Below are positions 34,387-44,688 of a stretch of DNA of 64,000 nucleotides, in pieces. Each line of letters opens with the position of its first letter. The first letter of the stretch is position 1. The DNA is from Rhodoblastus acidophilus (lineage in GTDB: Bacteria > Pseudomonadota > Alphaproteobacteria > Rhizobiales > Beijerinckiaceae), in NCBI RefSeq assembly GCF_025961575.1, contig NZ_JAOQNX010000012.1:62001-126000 (forward strand), given 5' to 3'. The notes beneath the pieces are model-generated. The model searched no databases and had not been told where the DNA came from. It saw only the letters and a program-made list of their open reading frames with translations. The position numbers and the translations under genes are program-made.

Positions 34387-36921
34387 TCAGTTGGCGAGCG
34401 TACCGTACCTGTGGCTCGTTCGATCACCGGCGCCTCGCGTGAGATCCATTCCAAAATCCTCTCGCGCCAATGTCAGCGATGGGCTGTAGGCCGGATCGTT
34501 GTCCAGCGCGTCTCCCCATCTCCGGCGCATGTAGGCGACCTCCCTCTGCGCCCGGACGATCTTGGCCGGGGTGTTGTCCTCGCCTCGCGAATAGGATTCG
34601 TGGTGAACCAGCGTCGCGTGAGGCGCGTAGACAATTCCCCAACCCGCTTCGCGGATGCGCAGACAAAGATCGACGTCGTTGAACGCGACGGGAAGACTGA
34701 TTTGGTCGAAGCCGCCCACGCTCTCGAAGACTTCTCGGCGGATCAGCAGGCAGGCCGCCGTGCAGGCCGAAAGCTCCTGCGCAACCACCAGACGATTGAA
34801 GTAGCCGCCCTCATGGCCGTCGGCATATTTGTGCGAATGCCCCGCGACTCCGGGATTCTCCGGTCTGCCGCCGAGACCGAGGATGACGCCGGCGTGCTGG
34901 ACCTTTCCGTTGGGATAAAGCAGCTTGGCGCCGACAGCGCCGATCTCCGGGCGCAAGACCTGCGCGACCATTTCCTTGAGCCAATCTTCATTGCCGGGGC
35001 GAACTTCGATGTCGTTGTTCATCATGAGCAGCAGATCGCCGGTCGCGTGCTCGACGCCGAAATTGCAGATGGCCGAATAGTTGAACGGGCGGTCATAGCT
35101 GACCACGCGAACGCGGCTATCCTTGCACGCCTCTTCGAACAGCGCTGCGGTGGCGGGCTCCACGCTGCCGTTGTCGATGATGATGATCTCGAAATTGTCG
35201 TAGTCGGTCCGGTTCAGCAGGCTGACGAGACAAAGGCTGAGAATGTCAGCGCAGTCGCGCGTGGGAATCACTACGGACACGCGCGGGTGTTCGGCCGGCA
35301 CGGGCCATCTCACGTGATAGTAGCCGTTCTCCGGGATGACGGTGACCTCCGGAAAACCGGTCGCCCTCAGATGATCGGACAGCGCGCGCTTCGCGGCGGC
35401 GATGACATAGTCCTTGGCGCCAACATCCAGCGCCGTGCTCGCCTGGTGGGCGCGCCAGTGGTAGAGCACCCGCGGCACGTGGACGATTTTGTCCCGCTTC
35501 AGATGCTCGCAGAGCCGCAGCAGAAAATCATGGTCCTGGGCGCCGTTGGTTTCGGTGCGGAACCCGCCGATCTTCACAGCCAGGTCTCGCTTCACCACCA
35601 CGAAGTGGCAGATGTAATTGTAGGACAGCAGCAGGGTGTAGTTGAAAGCGGGCTTGAAATGCGGCTCGAACAGCACCTTGCCCGTGTCGATCTTGTCTTC
35701 GTCGCTGTAGAGGAGTTCCGCGCCCGTTTCATTGATGGCCTTGGCCATGTAGAACAGCGCATCCTCCGTCAGTTCGTCGTCATGGTCCATCAGGGCGATA
35801 TATTCGCCTGTGGCCTGACGCAGGGCGGAGTTGGTCGCCTCCGAAATATGACCGTTGCGCTCGCGGTTGATCACGACGACGCGGACATCCAGCCGCGCGT
35901 ATTCGTCGAGGACGCGCTTTGTTTCTTCGTTGGTCGAACAATCGTCCGCGATGCAAAGCTCCCAGTGCGGGTAAAGTTGCGCGCGCACCGACTCGATCGC
36001 GGCGCGCAACATGCGCGGCTCCGTGTTGTAGGCCGGCATCAGGATCGAAATCAGCGGCAGTCTTGGCAGAGAGACGATGGATTGCAGGATTTCATGCCGG
36101 CGCTGCACCGTCATGGCGACATGCGCATCGTACCATTGACGATAAAAACTGACGGCTTTGCCGGCTGAACTGATGTGTGACGCTTCGCTCTGAAGCTGCG
36201 AAACGTTGCGCCGCACCTCTTCAATCATCGCCGAAAGTTTTGATTGGAAATGGGTGACGTCGTGCAAGGGCGCCACGGCGTGCAGGCTTCTGTCCTGGGG
36301 CGAACCGCCGAGATCGCCGCCGAGGTTTGACGGAAGAACCTGGATCCGGTGTGAGGCGCCGTCACGAAGGTTGAACGGAGTGACGAAGTAGAAGGCGCAT
36401 TTGCCGTCGCCGAGTCCGGCGTCGCGGAGATCGCGCCGAAACTGGTCGGCGTCGGTTCGGGCGATGAAAGCGCCGTCGACAAAGAGATCGACGGAAACCG
36501 GGACGTTGGGGCGACCGTGATCGAAGGCCCAGCCTCGGATGAACGTGTTCGAGATGTCCTCGAGATTGCCGGCAATGCGCGTCGGCTTTGGCGCAGGTTT
36601 GGCGACCGGCGGGGACGCCGCCCCGGGCAGCAGGCGCGGCGCGCCGGGCAGCAGGCGATCGCGTCCCGCGACGCGCACGCCGATGGAGAATTCGCTGGTT
36701 GGCAGGGCGCCCAGCACTTCGGTCGCGACGGCAAAGCCGTGCGCGCCGCCGCCGACACCCGCCTCCTCAAGATCGCGGCGGTGCGCATTGGCGTCGCCCT
36801 GCCAGCGAACTTCCCCGTCGACCTCGATTTCGATACGCAATGGCTTGTCCGGCGCGTCCGAATCGAAGGCCCAGCCAACGACGAAATCCCTGTCCGCGCG
36901 CTCGAAATAACCCTTAACCAT
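34387..36921 (-). CDS. Two-domain GT2 glycosyltransferase with beta-sandwich modules
   Basis: The 844-residue protein begins with two WAFD modules: FVVGWAFDSDAPDKPLRIEI near residue 15 and FIRGWAFDHGRPNVPV near residue 125. These are beta-sandwich domains seen in alphaproteobacterial glycosyltransferases. Two GT2 domains follow, the first from PLISILMPAYNTEPR near residue 285 with ALMDHDDEL, the second from PRVSVVIPTRDCADIL near 545 with MMNNDIE. The pair could add two sugars in turn, as some O-antigen enzymes do. GGGGATATA precedes the ATG at 36921. Confidence 0.85.
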   Translation of the reverse strand: MVKGYFERADRDFVVGWAFDSDAPDKPLRIEIEVDGEVRWQGDANAHRRDLEEAGVGGGAHGFAVATEVLGALPTSEFSIGVRVAGRDRLLPGAPRLLPGAASPPVAKPAPKPTRIAGNLEDISNTFIRGWAFDHGRPNVPVSVDLFVDGAFIARTDADQFRRDLRDAGLGDGKCAFYFVTPFNLRDGASHRIQVLPSNLGGDLGGSPQDRSLHAVAPLHDVTHFQSKLSAMIEEVRRNVSQLQSEASHISSAGKAVSFYRQWYDAHVAMTVQRRHEILQSIVSLPRLPLISILMPAYNTEPRMLRAAIESVRAQLYPHWELCIADDCSTNEETKRVLDEYARLDVRVVVINRERNGHISEATNSALRQATGEYIALMDHDDELTEDALFYMAKAINETGAELLYSDEDKIDTGKVLFEPHFKPAFNYTLLLSYNYICHFVVVKRDLAVKIGGFRTETNGAQDHDFLLRLCEHLKRDKIVHVPRVLYHWRAHQASTALDVGAKDYVIAAAKRALSDHLRATGFPEVTVIPENGYYHVRWPVPAEHPRVSVVIPTRDCADILSLCLVSLLNRTDYDNFEIIIIDNGSVEPATAALFEEACKDSRVRVVSYDRPFNYSAICNFGVEHATGDLLLMMNNDIEVRPGNEDWLKEMVAQVLRPEIGAVGAKLLYPNGKVQHAGVILGLGGRPENPGVAGHSHKYADGHEGGYFNRLVVAQELSACTAACLLIRREVFESVGGFDQISLPVAFNDVDLCLRIREAGWGIVYAPHATLVHHESYSRGEDNTPAKIVRAQREVAYMRRRWGDALDNDPAYSPSLTLAREDFGMDLTRGAGDRTSHRYGTLAN

Positions 36922-37320
36922 TATATCCCCGGAAGCATCGTCCTGGCGTGAAAGAGTTATTGCCGAAGTCAGGGCTCGGTGCAAGAATTATGGCGAGATG
37001 GGATTGGGGGATGGTGAGAAAATATCCGTGCTAAGGTCCTATGAAGATTACGGTTTTCCAGGCTTGACGCGGTACGATTTGTACAATCGGCGTCTCGCGG
37101 GCATCCCGCGCAATGGCCATGATGCGGAAAGACGCGCGAAAATTGCTTTGGTTGCTACGTCAAGCACCGTCCTCATCCCTAAGCATTGTCCCCATCCCTG
37201 CACTTCACCGCCTATTGCAATGATTACGGTTATCCGCGTACACAGCTGTCGGCTTTCGCGGATGCTGTTAGGTTCCAACGGGTCATGCGAATGTCATTAG
37301 CCGCCAATTCAGAGTCCACA
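36922..37320. other. 399-base divergent region between two glycosyltransferase genes
   Basis: No gene is credible here; the longest open frame (36998-37300) has no ribosome site and no recognisable family. The motif GATTACGGTT-TCC occurs twice, at 37046 and 37221, as a weak direct repeat. Promoters for both neighbours are expected here. Confidence 0.5.
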
Positions 37321-40300
37321 ATGACGAAATCGTTTCCGCGCCTGCCTCCCTGGTTCGAGCCGGGCGTGCGACTTGCCGGCTCCTTGGACGACGTCAATTT
37401 GCCTGACGGGTTCGTCGGATGGGCGCTCGACATGAGCGAGTTGGCGCATCATTTCGAGATTTCTGTGATCTGCGCGGGACAGACCATCGCGCGCGGACGG
37501 ACCGGGTTGGCCCGCCCCGATCTCGGTCGGTTGATCGGCGTCGACGTCGCTTGCGGCTTCCAGATCGGCTGGGCGGACTTCGACAGGGAGGCGGTCCGCG
37601 CGCTTGTCGAAAGCGGAGAGGGGCGGGCCGAGATCGACGTCCGCGTTGACGCCCAGGAGGCGGCGCTCTCGGGTCCTCGCGATCTTCCCACCCTGACCGC
37701 GGCGGACTGCTGGACCTTTCTTGGGGGCGCCCCAGCATTTTCCGACGCCTGGAGCGAAGAGGCGCCATCGGACGACGAAATCGTCATCCGGGCCGAGGCG
37801 ATGGGACTGTTCGACATGGGCTGCTACATGCAGCACGCGGGCGTCGCCGGCTCGCAAGCCATCGACGGAACGCTGGTCGCCCACTATTTCGCTGAAGGCG
37901 AGCGTGAGGGCGCGCGGCCCAATCCGTATTTCGATCCGAAATGGTACGCGGGCAAATATATGAGCGGCGCCCGCCGGGGCGCATTGAGGCATTATATCGA
38001 GATCGGCGAGGCCAAGGGCAACAAGCCCTGCCCGGTCTTCGATCCGCAATGGTATCGTGAAACCTATCTCAGCGACGCCGCGCATGTCTCGCCTCTGGCG
38101 CATTATCTTGCGAACAGACACGCCAACCAGCACAACCCCAACGCTTATTTCGACATCGAATTCTACCTTGCCGCGTATCCCGATGTCGCGGAAGCGCGGA
38201 TGGACGGGTTTTCGCATTGGCTCAAGCATGGGATTTTCGAGGGGCGTTCGGGATCGCCGAATTTCAGCGCCGAACATGTCTGGGAGCGCTATCTCGGCGG
38301 CCAGAAGGAACGCAACGCCTTCGAAGTCTTCATGGATGTCGGCCTGGATTTCGGCTGGACCGCCGTTTCGCCGTCGGACCTGTCGGCCCATCGGGCAAAG
38401 TCCGGCAATCCCAGGCGGTCGATACGCCCCACCGAAAGCCGTGGCGTCGTGCTGATCGGGCATGACGCATGTCCGTCGACCCCGCAGCGCTTCCTGCTCG
38501 CGCTTGGCGAGCTGTTCAAGAAGCGCTTTGGCATGGAGATGCGCTTCGTCCTGCTTGAGGGCGGCGCCCTTGCGCAGGACTATCGCGAACTGGCCGAAAC
38601 CTATGTCGTCAGCGAGACGCGCGGCGACGCTTGGTCGGATCTGCGCGCTCATCTCGGGGAGCTGGTCCGCTCCGGCTTCACCCATGCGATCAGCAATACG
38701 GCGATGAGCGGGGGCGTCACCGCCATTCTCGAAGAGTTGAAATTCGATTTTTGCTCTATTGTCCATGAACTGCCGAAGCAGATTCGCAGCCGCGATCTCG
38801 CCGGCGCCTTCGCCGCGCTCCGACAGCGCGGGCGCGCGGTGGTCTATCCCAACGCCTTCGTCAAGACTGCGCTCGACGGAGCCTTCGGCGCCGATGACGC
38901 CCGCGCCATCGTTATTCCCCAGGGGCTTCATGACGCCCCAATCGTTCCCGAGGGCGCCCGGACGCATCTTCGGCGCGAACTCGGGCTGCAACCCGATGCG
39001 GAAATCGTGCTGAACGTCGATGTCGGCGACCTGAACAAAGGCGTCGACCTGTTCCCGCTACTGGCTGAGCGCCTCAGAACGCTGAGGCCGGGCGCGCACC
39101 TGGTCTGGCTGGGCGATGTTCCCCCCGTTCTCGCGCCCTGGCTCAAGCACGACATCAACGAGCGCGGCCTGACCAACCTCACGATCCTGCCCTATGACCG
39201 CGAGGTCGGCCGCTATTTCGGCGCCGCGGACGTCTTTGTCTCAATGTCGCGCGAGGACCCGTTCCCGTCCGTCATGCTGCAGGCCCTGCAAACGGGTCTT
39301 CCCGTGGTGGCCTTCGCGGACTCGGGCGGACATGCCGAGACGATCGGGGACGATGCGCGCCTGGGCGCCCTCGCGCCGCCTCAAGATGTCGAGACCGCCG
39401 CGTCCCGGATCGTCGAATTTCTCGAGCGACGCGCCAGCGGCGATCGCGAAGACGCGGCCTATCGTTCGCGAGTGGTCAAGGAACGCTACGATTTGGCCCG
39501 CTACGGCGCCAAGCTTCTCAGCCTGATCGATCCTGATTACCGCACGGTCTCCGTCATCGTTCCCAATTACAATTACGCCGAACACTTGCGCGACCGATTG
39601 ACCTCGGTGTTTTCCCAAACGTTTCCGGTGCTGGAACTGCTGCTCCTGGACGACGCCAGCAAGGACGACAGTCTCCACGTGGCGCGCGAGATTGCAGCCC
39701 AGGCCGGCCGCGACATGGAGATCCGCGTCCGCGCCGAAAACTCCGGCAGTCCGTTCCGGCAGTGGAAAGCGGGTCTCGACGAAATCCAATCGGAATTCGT
39801 CTGGATCGCGGAGGCGGACGACATGTCGGAACCCCGCTTCCTCGACGAATCTGTCCGCCGTCTCGCGGAGGCCCCGAACGCCGCCTTCTGTTTCACGGAT
39901 TCGAAGGCCATCAACGCCAAGGGCGCTCTGCTTTTCGACAGTTACAAGAGCTATTACAGCGAGTTCGGCGACCGCGGACTGGAGAAATCCGGCAGCTTCT
40001 CGGGCGCCGATTTCCTGCGCCGCTTCCTGGCGGTGCGCAATGTCGTGGTGAACGTCAGTTCGGTGGTCTGGCGCACGCAGGCGCTGCGCGAGATTTTCGC
40101 CAGGCTGGGAGAAGAGCCGTTTTCACTACGCTGCGCCGGCGATTGGCGGATCTATGTCGAGGCCTGCCGCTCGGGCAAGGACATTCTTTATATCGCCGAC
40201 ACGCTCAACATTCATCGCCGCCACGAGCGCAGCGTGACACAAAGCCTGGATCGCCGCGAACACATCAAGGAAATCGAAGCCGTGCAAACGGTCGCTCTCG

Positions 40301-40407
40301 AGGGCGAAAGCGCGAAATCCGAGTTGCGGACGCACGCCGCGGCCTGGCGGGCCAGAACCGCGCGCGAGTGGCGCCTGGATACGGCTAATGCGCCGGCGCC
40401 GGTTTGA
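37321..40407 (+). CDS. Fused GT4-GT2 glycosyltransferase with WxY repeats
   Basis: The 1028-residue protein is built of several parts. The N-terminus has a WALD beta-sandwich module (FVGWALDMSELAHHFE). About residues 200-305 hold FDPKWYAGKYMS, FDPQWYRETYLS and FDIEFYLAAYPDV repeats with a HY-x2-GE-type ending, a surface-protein repeat family. A GT4 domain follows (about 390-735), with SREDPFPSVMLQALQTGLP near 642. A GT2 domain begins at VSVIVPNYNYAEHLRDRL near 740, with AEADDM. The ATG at 37321 has no strong ribosome site, but the module begins there. It is probably involved in a surface polysaccharide. Confidence 0.85.
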   Translation: MTKSFPRLPPWFEPGVRLAGSLDDVNLPDGFVGWALDMSELAHHFEISVICAGQTIARGRTGLARPDLGRLIGVDVACGFQIGWADFDREAVRALVESGEGRAEIDVRVDAQEAALSGPRDLPTLTAADCWTFLGGAPAFSDAWSEEAPSDDEIVIRAEAMGLFDMGCYMQHAGVAGSQAIDGTLVAHYFAEGEREGARPNPYFDPKWYAGKYMSGARRGALRHYIEIGEAKGNKPCPVFDPQWYRETYLSDAAHVSPLAHYLANRHANQHNPNAYFDIEFYLAAYPDVAEARMDGFSHWLKHGIFEGRSGSPNFSAEHVWERYLGGQKERNAFEVFMDVGLDFGWTAVSPSDLSAHRAKSGNPRRSIRPTESRGVVLIGHDACPSTPQRFLLALGELFKKRFGMEMRFVLLEGGALAQDYRELAETYVVSETRGDAWSDLRAHLGELVRSGFTHAISNTAMSGGVTAILEELKFDFCSIVHELPKQIRSRDLAGAFAALRQRGRAVVYPNAFVKTALDGAFGADDARAIVIPQGLHDAPIVPEGARTHLRRELGLQPDAEIVLNVDVGDLNKGVDLFPLLAERLRTLRPGAHLVWLGDVPPVLAPWLKHDINERGLTNLTILPYDREVGRYFGAADVFVSMSREDPFPSVMLQALQTGLPVVAFADSGGHAETIGDDARLGALAPPQDVETAASRIVEFLERRASGDREDAAYRSRVVKERYDLARYGAKLLSLIDPDYRTVSVIVPNYNYAEHLRDRLTSVFSQTFPVLELLLLDDASKDDSLHVAREIAAQAGRDMEIRVRAENSGSPFRQWKAGLDEIQSEFVWIAEADDMSEPRFLDESVRRLAEAPNAAFCFTDSKAINAKGALLFDSYKSYYSEFGDRGLEKSGSFSGADFLRRFLAVRNVVVNVSSVVWRTQALREIFARLGEEPFSLRCAGDWRIYVEACRSGKDILYIADTLNIHRRHERSVTQSLDRREHIKEIEAVQTVALEGESAKSELRTHAAAWRARTAREWRLDTANAPAPV

Positions 40408-40452
40408 CCGGATCGATTTTTCATCATCTTGCCCATGTTCACAGGGACCCCC

Positions 40453-42147
40453 ATGACCGCCTCGTCTACCCCGATTTTGCCCACCGTGGTCATCTCCGAG
40501 AGCGCGGTGTCGAGATTTCCAGGCGAAAGGATCGGCGGCTTGCGCCGCCTGACATTCCGCGTCGGCCAGACCGGTGAGGCCGCCTTCTCCGCCGAGGCCG
40601 GCGGTCAGGTCCTGCTCGCCATTGTCGAAACCGAGGCGGAGCGTGAGACTCTCGAGCGACATTTCGCCGACCTCGGCAGAAAGGCGCCAACAGTGCTCGT
40701 CGCGCCGACGCGCGACGAGGCGCTCGAGCGAGTCTCGGAGGCCCTGGCCGCCCTCGCCGAGGCCGCCGCCAGCGATCCGCACGGCCTGATCGCTCTGCCT
40801 GGCGGCGCACTTGGCGACGCGGCCAGCGTGATCGCGCGCGACGCGCCGTTCGAACTGGTCGCTCCCCTTGAGATCGGTGTTTCCGGCCTGGCCGCCATCG
40901 CCTTGAAGGTCGCGGGCGAGGGCCTCAGGCCCGACGACGGGCTTGAAGTCGCCTTCCTCGACGCGCACGAGGAGACGCTTGGCGCCTGGCGCATTCCGGC
41001 GCGCGCGCTTCCGGCTTCGCTCGAATGGTTGGCGCTGGACTTCGCGGCTTCGCTCGCGCAGGCGCCGGGCCAGGCTTCGCTCGTGGTGCGCGGCAAGATC
41101 GGCGCGGGCGGAAAAATTCTTATATCTTCGGCTGTCGGCGATGAAACGCGTCCTGCAGCCCGCCTGTTTTCGACGCGCGCATTGCGGCTGGCGACGTCGC
41201 CATATTGGGTTTGGCCCGGCGCGAATGGGCGTCCCGTCGTCCCGGCCGCTCGCCTCGACGCCTCCAGCTGGCGCGCGGCGCGGCTGCTCGGCAAGGCGGT
41301 CGAGGAGGCGTCGCCGGCCGATGAGAAACGTCTGCGCCTCGAACCCGGCGCTGACGCGCTGCTGATGTTTTATGACATAGACCTCACGCAAAGCGCCGCG
41401 ATCACGGCGCGCGCGCGTGGCGAGGGGGAGGAGCCGGTCGAGGTCGCGCTGGCCCTCGTGCCCGCAAGTGAATTGGGAGACGAGGTCGAGAAGACCCAAA
41501 AAGTCGCATTCGCCTGGTCATCGCCGCAGCGGGCCAGCGGCGATGGCGTCGCGCTCTCCCTTGTTCTTCCCCCCGACGCGCCCGCTTTCGCCCATTTGGC
41601 GCTGTCGTTCCGTCACCTCGGCAATGAGGGCGCGCGCCCGGCGGTTCTGTCATGCGCGGATGTTCGGCTGGCGCCGAGACGGCTGCGCAAACCCTTGTTT
41701 GTCCGGCGGAGCAACGCGCGGTTCAACAAGGTGCGCCTTGACGGCGTGTTCGCCAACGAAACATATCGGCATATTGATCTGTCGGTCGACACGCTGTCGA
41801 AGGACGGGCGGCTGTGGCCCAGGGTGAAGTTCAAGGTTTACGAGGAGCGCGGCCAGGTCGGCCTGGAATTCCGCTCGGGGGCCACGCATCCGACCTTGTT
41901 CTCGACTTGGCCGGGAACGACCTCCGACAGCTACGGCCCCTATTTCAAGGTGAAAGGCAACGAGGAGTTTGATCAACTCGTCGCGAGCTTCGCCCGGGAA
42001 AACGACCGGCTTCTCCTCCTCGCGCTCAAGGAAGCTTTGCCTTCTCTGGTGCAAAAGCTGCGCGAGACCAACCAAATCGACGAGGACGGCGCGCAGGGTT
42101 GGCTCCAGCGCTTGGAAACCTTTGCGCCTCAGAGCCAGGCGGCCTGA
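40453..42147 (+). CDS. Unrecognised protein in the polysaccharide cluster
   Basis: I do not recognise this 564-residue product. It has no signal peptide or membrane helix. Beta-rich stretches are frequent (GLRRLTFRVGQTGEAAFSAE and VLFRR-like segments), and the C-terminal domain includes KPLFVRRSNARFNKVRLDGV and GLEFRSGATHPTLF. The middle is alanine-rich and low complexity. AGGGA precedes the ATG at 40453. It follows the fused GT4-GT2 gene by 45 bases on the same strand, so it may be co-transcribed and act on the same glycan. Confidence 0.55.
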   Translation: MTASSTPILPTVVISESAVSRFPGERIGGLRRLTFRVGQTGEAAFSAEAGGQVLLAIVETEAERETLERHFADLGRKAPTVLVAPTRDEALERVSEALAALAEAAASDPHGLIALPGGALGDAASVIARDAPFELVAPLEIGVSGLAAIALKVAGEGLRPDDGLEVAFLDAHEETLGAWRIPARALPASLEWLALDFAASLAQAPGQASLVVRGKIGAGGKILISSAVGDETRPAARLFSTRALRLATSPYWVWPGANGRPVVPAARLDASSWRAARLLGKAVEEASPADEKRLRLEPGADALLMFYDIDLTQSAAITARARGEGEEPVEVALALVPASELGDEVEKTQKVAFAWSSPQRASGDGVALSLVLPPDAPAFAHLALSFRHLGNEGARPAVLSCADVRLAPRRLRKPLFVRRSNARFNKVRLDGVFANETYRHIDLSVDTLSKDGRLWPRVKFKVYEERGQVGLEFRSGATHPTLFSTWPGTTSDSYGPYFKVKGNEEFDQLVASFARENDRLLLLALKEALPSLVQKLRETNQIDEDGAQGWLQRLETFAPQSQAA

Positions 42148-42283
42148 CGGGGCCAGAGCCCGTTGGTGAACGAAGCTTCGCCGAACGGGCTCTCATCAGC
42201 GGCGTTTCCTGACAAGCAGAAGGAAGTCGAGCAAGAGCTGACGACACAAAGCTGGACTCGCAAGTTCAGCAAAATGGAGCCCC

Positions 42284-43084
42284 ATGGCCGACGCCCAGAC
42301 CGATTTCGCCGCCCTCGCCGCGCTTTTCATCGCAACCGCCCTGGAGGCGGGCGCCGCGATCCTGCCGTTCTGGCGCGCGGAGGCTCAGGCGCGGGCGAAA
42401 GCTGACGGCAGCCCGGTGACTCCAGCCGATCTCGCCGCCAATGCCGTCATCCTTTCGCGGCTGGCGGTCGCGCTGCCCGGTATCCCTGTGGTTTCGGAAG
42501 AGGCCGAGACGCCCGAATTTGACGGCGATCGCTTCATCCTGGTCGATCCGCTCGACGGCACCAAGGAATTCTTGAAGGGCGCGGACGAGTTCACCGTCAA
42601 CATCGCGCTGATCCAGCATGGCGCGCCGGTTTGCGGCGTGGTGTTCGCGCCGGCGCAAGGGCGCATCTGGGTCGGCTACGAAACGCGCGCCCGCGCCGGC
42701 GTCCTGCCCTTGGGCGCCGCCGATCCCGCGCGCATCGTCTGGACCGAGATCGGCTGCCGGACAGCGTCGGACAAGCTTGTCGCAGTGGTGAGTCGCTCGC
42801 ATCTCGACATGGAGACGCAGGACTGGCTCACCGATCATGACTGCGCCGCCGCGCCCTCGGGCTCGTCGATCAAATTCTGTCTGATCGCTGAAGGCGCGGC
42901 TGACGTCTATCCGCGCCTCAGTCGCACCATGGAATGGGACACCGCCGCCGGCGACGCGGTGTTGCGCGCGGCGGGAGGACAGACCGAAACCGTCGATGGC
43001 GCGCCCTTCGTCTATGGCAAGAGCGGCGCAGGCTACGCCAACCCGGGTTTTGTCGCGCGGGGTCGGGAGGCGAACGCCGCGTGA
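42284..43084 (+). CDS. cysQ: CysQ-like 3'(2'),5'-bisphosphate nucleotidase
   Basis: The 266-residue product is an inositol monophosphatase-fold phosphatase. The metal-binding motif DPLDGTKEF (about residues 87-95), the VSEEAE segment before it and the final EWDTAAGDAVLRAAGG are intact, as in CysQ. CysQ removes adenosine 3',5'-bisphosphate formed by sulfate metabolism. Its place before rfbC and among glycan genes may be incidental, or it may act in sulfated glycan synthesis. Length is normal. No strong ribosome site precedes the ATG. Confidence 0.87.
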   Translation: MADAQTDFAALAALFIATALEAGAAILPFWRAEAQARAKADGSPVTPADLAANAVILSRLAVALPGIPVVSEEAETPEFDGDRFILVDPLDGTKEFLKGADEFTVNIALIQHGAPVCGVVFAPAQGRIWVGYETRARAGVLPLGAADPARIVWTEIGCRTASDKLVAVVSRSHLDMETQDWLTDHDCAAAPSGSSIKFCLIAEGAADVYPRLSRTMEWDTAAGDAVLRAAGGQTETVDGAPFVYGKSGAGYANPGFVARGREANAA

Positions 43085-43226
43085 AGCGCCTGCCGATCGA
43101 GAGGAGTCGGGATGATTAACAACGCCTTTCGCAACATCCGTTGGTGCGATATTAACAATGGCCCTTGTTGCCTAGGCGCCGCGCCTATGGTTCACTGCGG
43201 GCGAATTTGAACAGGTTTGAGAGCGT

Positions 43227-43781
43227 ATGGAGCACCAGACATTTGAAATCGCCGGTCCCGTTCTGCTGACCCCGAAAAAATTTGGCGACGAGCGCGGCTT
43301 CTTTTCCGAAACCTATAACGAGCGCGTTGTCGCGCCGCTGATCGGCCCCCAAAAATTCGTGCAGGACAACCAATCGCTGTCAAAGCCGGCGGGGACGCTG
43401 CGCGGCCTGCATTTCCAGATTGATCCCATGGGCCAGGGCAAGCTGGTGCGCGTGACCCGTGGCGCCATCTTCGACGTCGCGGTCGATCTGCGCCGCTCAT
43501 CCCCCACCTTTGGCCGCCATGTCGCGGTGACGCTGAGCGCCGAAAACTGGCGGCAGTTCTGGATTCCCGTCGGCTTCGCCCATGGCTTCTGCACGCTCGA
43601 ACCCGACACGGAAGTGGTCTACAAGGTCACGGAATATTACGCGCCCGAATGCGACCGGGGGCTGGCCTTCGACGATCCCGCGCTCGGCATCGACTGGCCG
43701 CGGCCGGCCGAAAATTACCTGCTGTCGCCCAAGGACCGCACCCACCCCAAGCTTTGCGACCTTCCCGCCTGTTTTTCCTGA
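43227..43781 (+). CDS. rfbC: dTDP-4-dehydrorhamnose 3,5-epimerase
   Basis: The 184-residue enzyme performs the third step of dTDP-L-rhamnose synthesis. The motifs LRGLHFQIDPMGQGKLVRVT (catalytic histidine) and AHGFCTLEPDTEVVYKVTEY are intact. It is the first of four rfb genes in the order C-A-B-D on the plus strand. Rhamnose is a common sugar of surface polysaccharides, matching the glycosyltransferases nearby. A weak GAG site precedes the ATG. Confidence 0.95.
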   Translation: MEHQTFEIAGPVLLTPKKFGDERGFFSETYNERVVAPLIGPQKFVQDNQSLSKPAGTLRGLHFQIDPMGQGKLVRVTRGAIFDVAVDLRRSSPTFGRHVAVTLSAENWRQFWIPVGFAHGFCTLEPDTEVVYKVTEYYAPECDRGLAFDDPALGIDWPRPAENYLLSPKDRTHPKLCDLPACFS

Positions 43782-43802
43782 GTTTGTTCCCTGGAGTATT
43801 CG

Positions 43803-44678
43803 ATGAAGGGCATTGTTCTTGCAGGCGGTTCAGGCACCCGGCTGCACCCGGCGACGCTGGCGATCAACAAGCAATTGTTGCCGATCTACGACAAGCCGAT
43901 GATCTATTATCCGATCTCGGTGCTGATGCTCGCCGGCATTCGTGAAATCCTGATCATTTCCTCCCCGGAATATATCGACAATTACCAGCGCCTGTTCGGC
44001 TCCGGCGAGCAGTTCGGCCTGGCGATTTCCTACAAGGTGCAGCCCAAGCCGGAAGGACTGGCCCAGGCCTTCGTCCTCGGCGCTGAATTCGTCGGGACGG
44101 ACCCGGTCTGCCTGGTGCTGGGCGACAACATCTTTTTTGGCGCGGGCATGCGCGCCGCGCTCAACCGCGCCCGCGAACGCAGCTCGGGCGCGACGGTGTT
44201 CGGCTATCACGTCGAAGATCCCGAACGCTACGGCGTCGTCACCCTCGACACCGAGGGCCGCCCCCTCGCCATCGTGGAAAAGCCGACCCAGCCGGACTCG
44301 CCCTGGGCGGTGACGGGCCTGTATTTCTACGACAACCGCGTCATCGACATTGCGGCCAATTTGAAGCCCTCGCCGCGCGGCGAACTCGAGATCACTGACG
44401 TCAACCGCATCTATATGGAAATGGGCGCGCTTCATGTCGAGCGCCTGTCGCGCGGCTACGCCTGGTTCGACACCGGCACGCATGACAGCCTGCTGGAGGC
44501 CAGCGAATTCGTCCAGGTCATCCAGAAGCGCCAGGGGATTCAAGTCGCCTGCCTCGAGGAAATCGCTTACCTTAACGGGTTTATCGGTCGCGATCAGCTG
44601 ATCGCGCGCGGCCAATTGTTCGGCAAGACGGCCTATGGCCGCTTCCTGCTTCGCATCGCCGAGGGCGGATTGATATAG
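43803..44678 (+). CDS. rfbA: Glucose-1-phosphate thymidylyltransferase
   Basis: The 291-residue enzyme makes dTDP-glucose, the first step of the rhamnose pathway. The nucleotide-binding start [18 protein letters not shown], the uridyl/thymidyl site [16 protein letters not shown], and [12 protein letters not shown] are present. GGAG precedes the ATG. It lies 21 bases after rfbC and 10 bases before rfbB, so the rfb genes are one operon. Confidence 0.96.
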   Translation: MKGIVLAGGSGTRLHPATLAINKQLLPIYDKPMIYYPISVLMLAGIREILIISSPEYIDNYQRLFGSGEQFGLAISYKVQPKPEGLAQAFVLGAEFVGTDPVCLVLGDNIFFGAGMRAALNRARERSSGATVFGYHVEDPERYGVVTLDTEGRPLAIVEKPTQPDSPWAVTGLYFYDNRVIDIAANLKPSPRGELEITDVNRIYMEMGALHVERLSRGYAWFDTGTHDSLLEASEFVQVIQKRQGIQVACLEEIAYLNGFIGRDQLIARGQLFGKTAYGRFLLRIAEGGLI

Positions 44679-44688
44679 GGTGGCGTCA

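Noticed and set aside
36998-37300. A 100-residue plus-strand frame between the glycosyltransferase genes
   Set aside because: No ribosome site, no family and odd composition; treated as intergenic.
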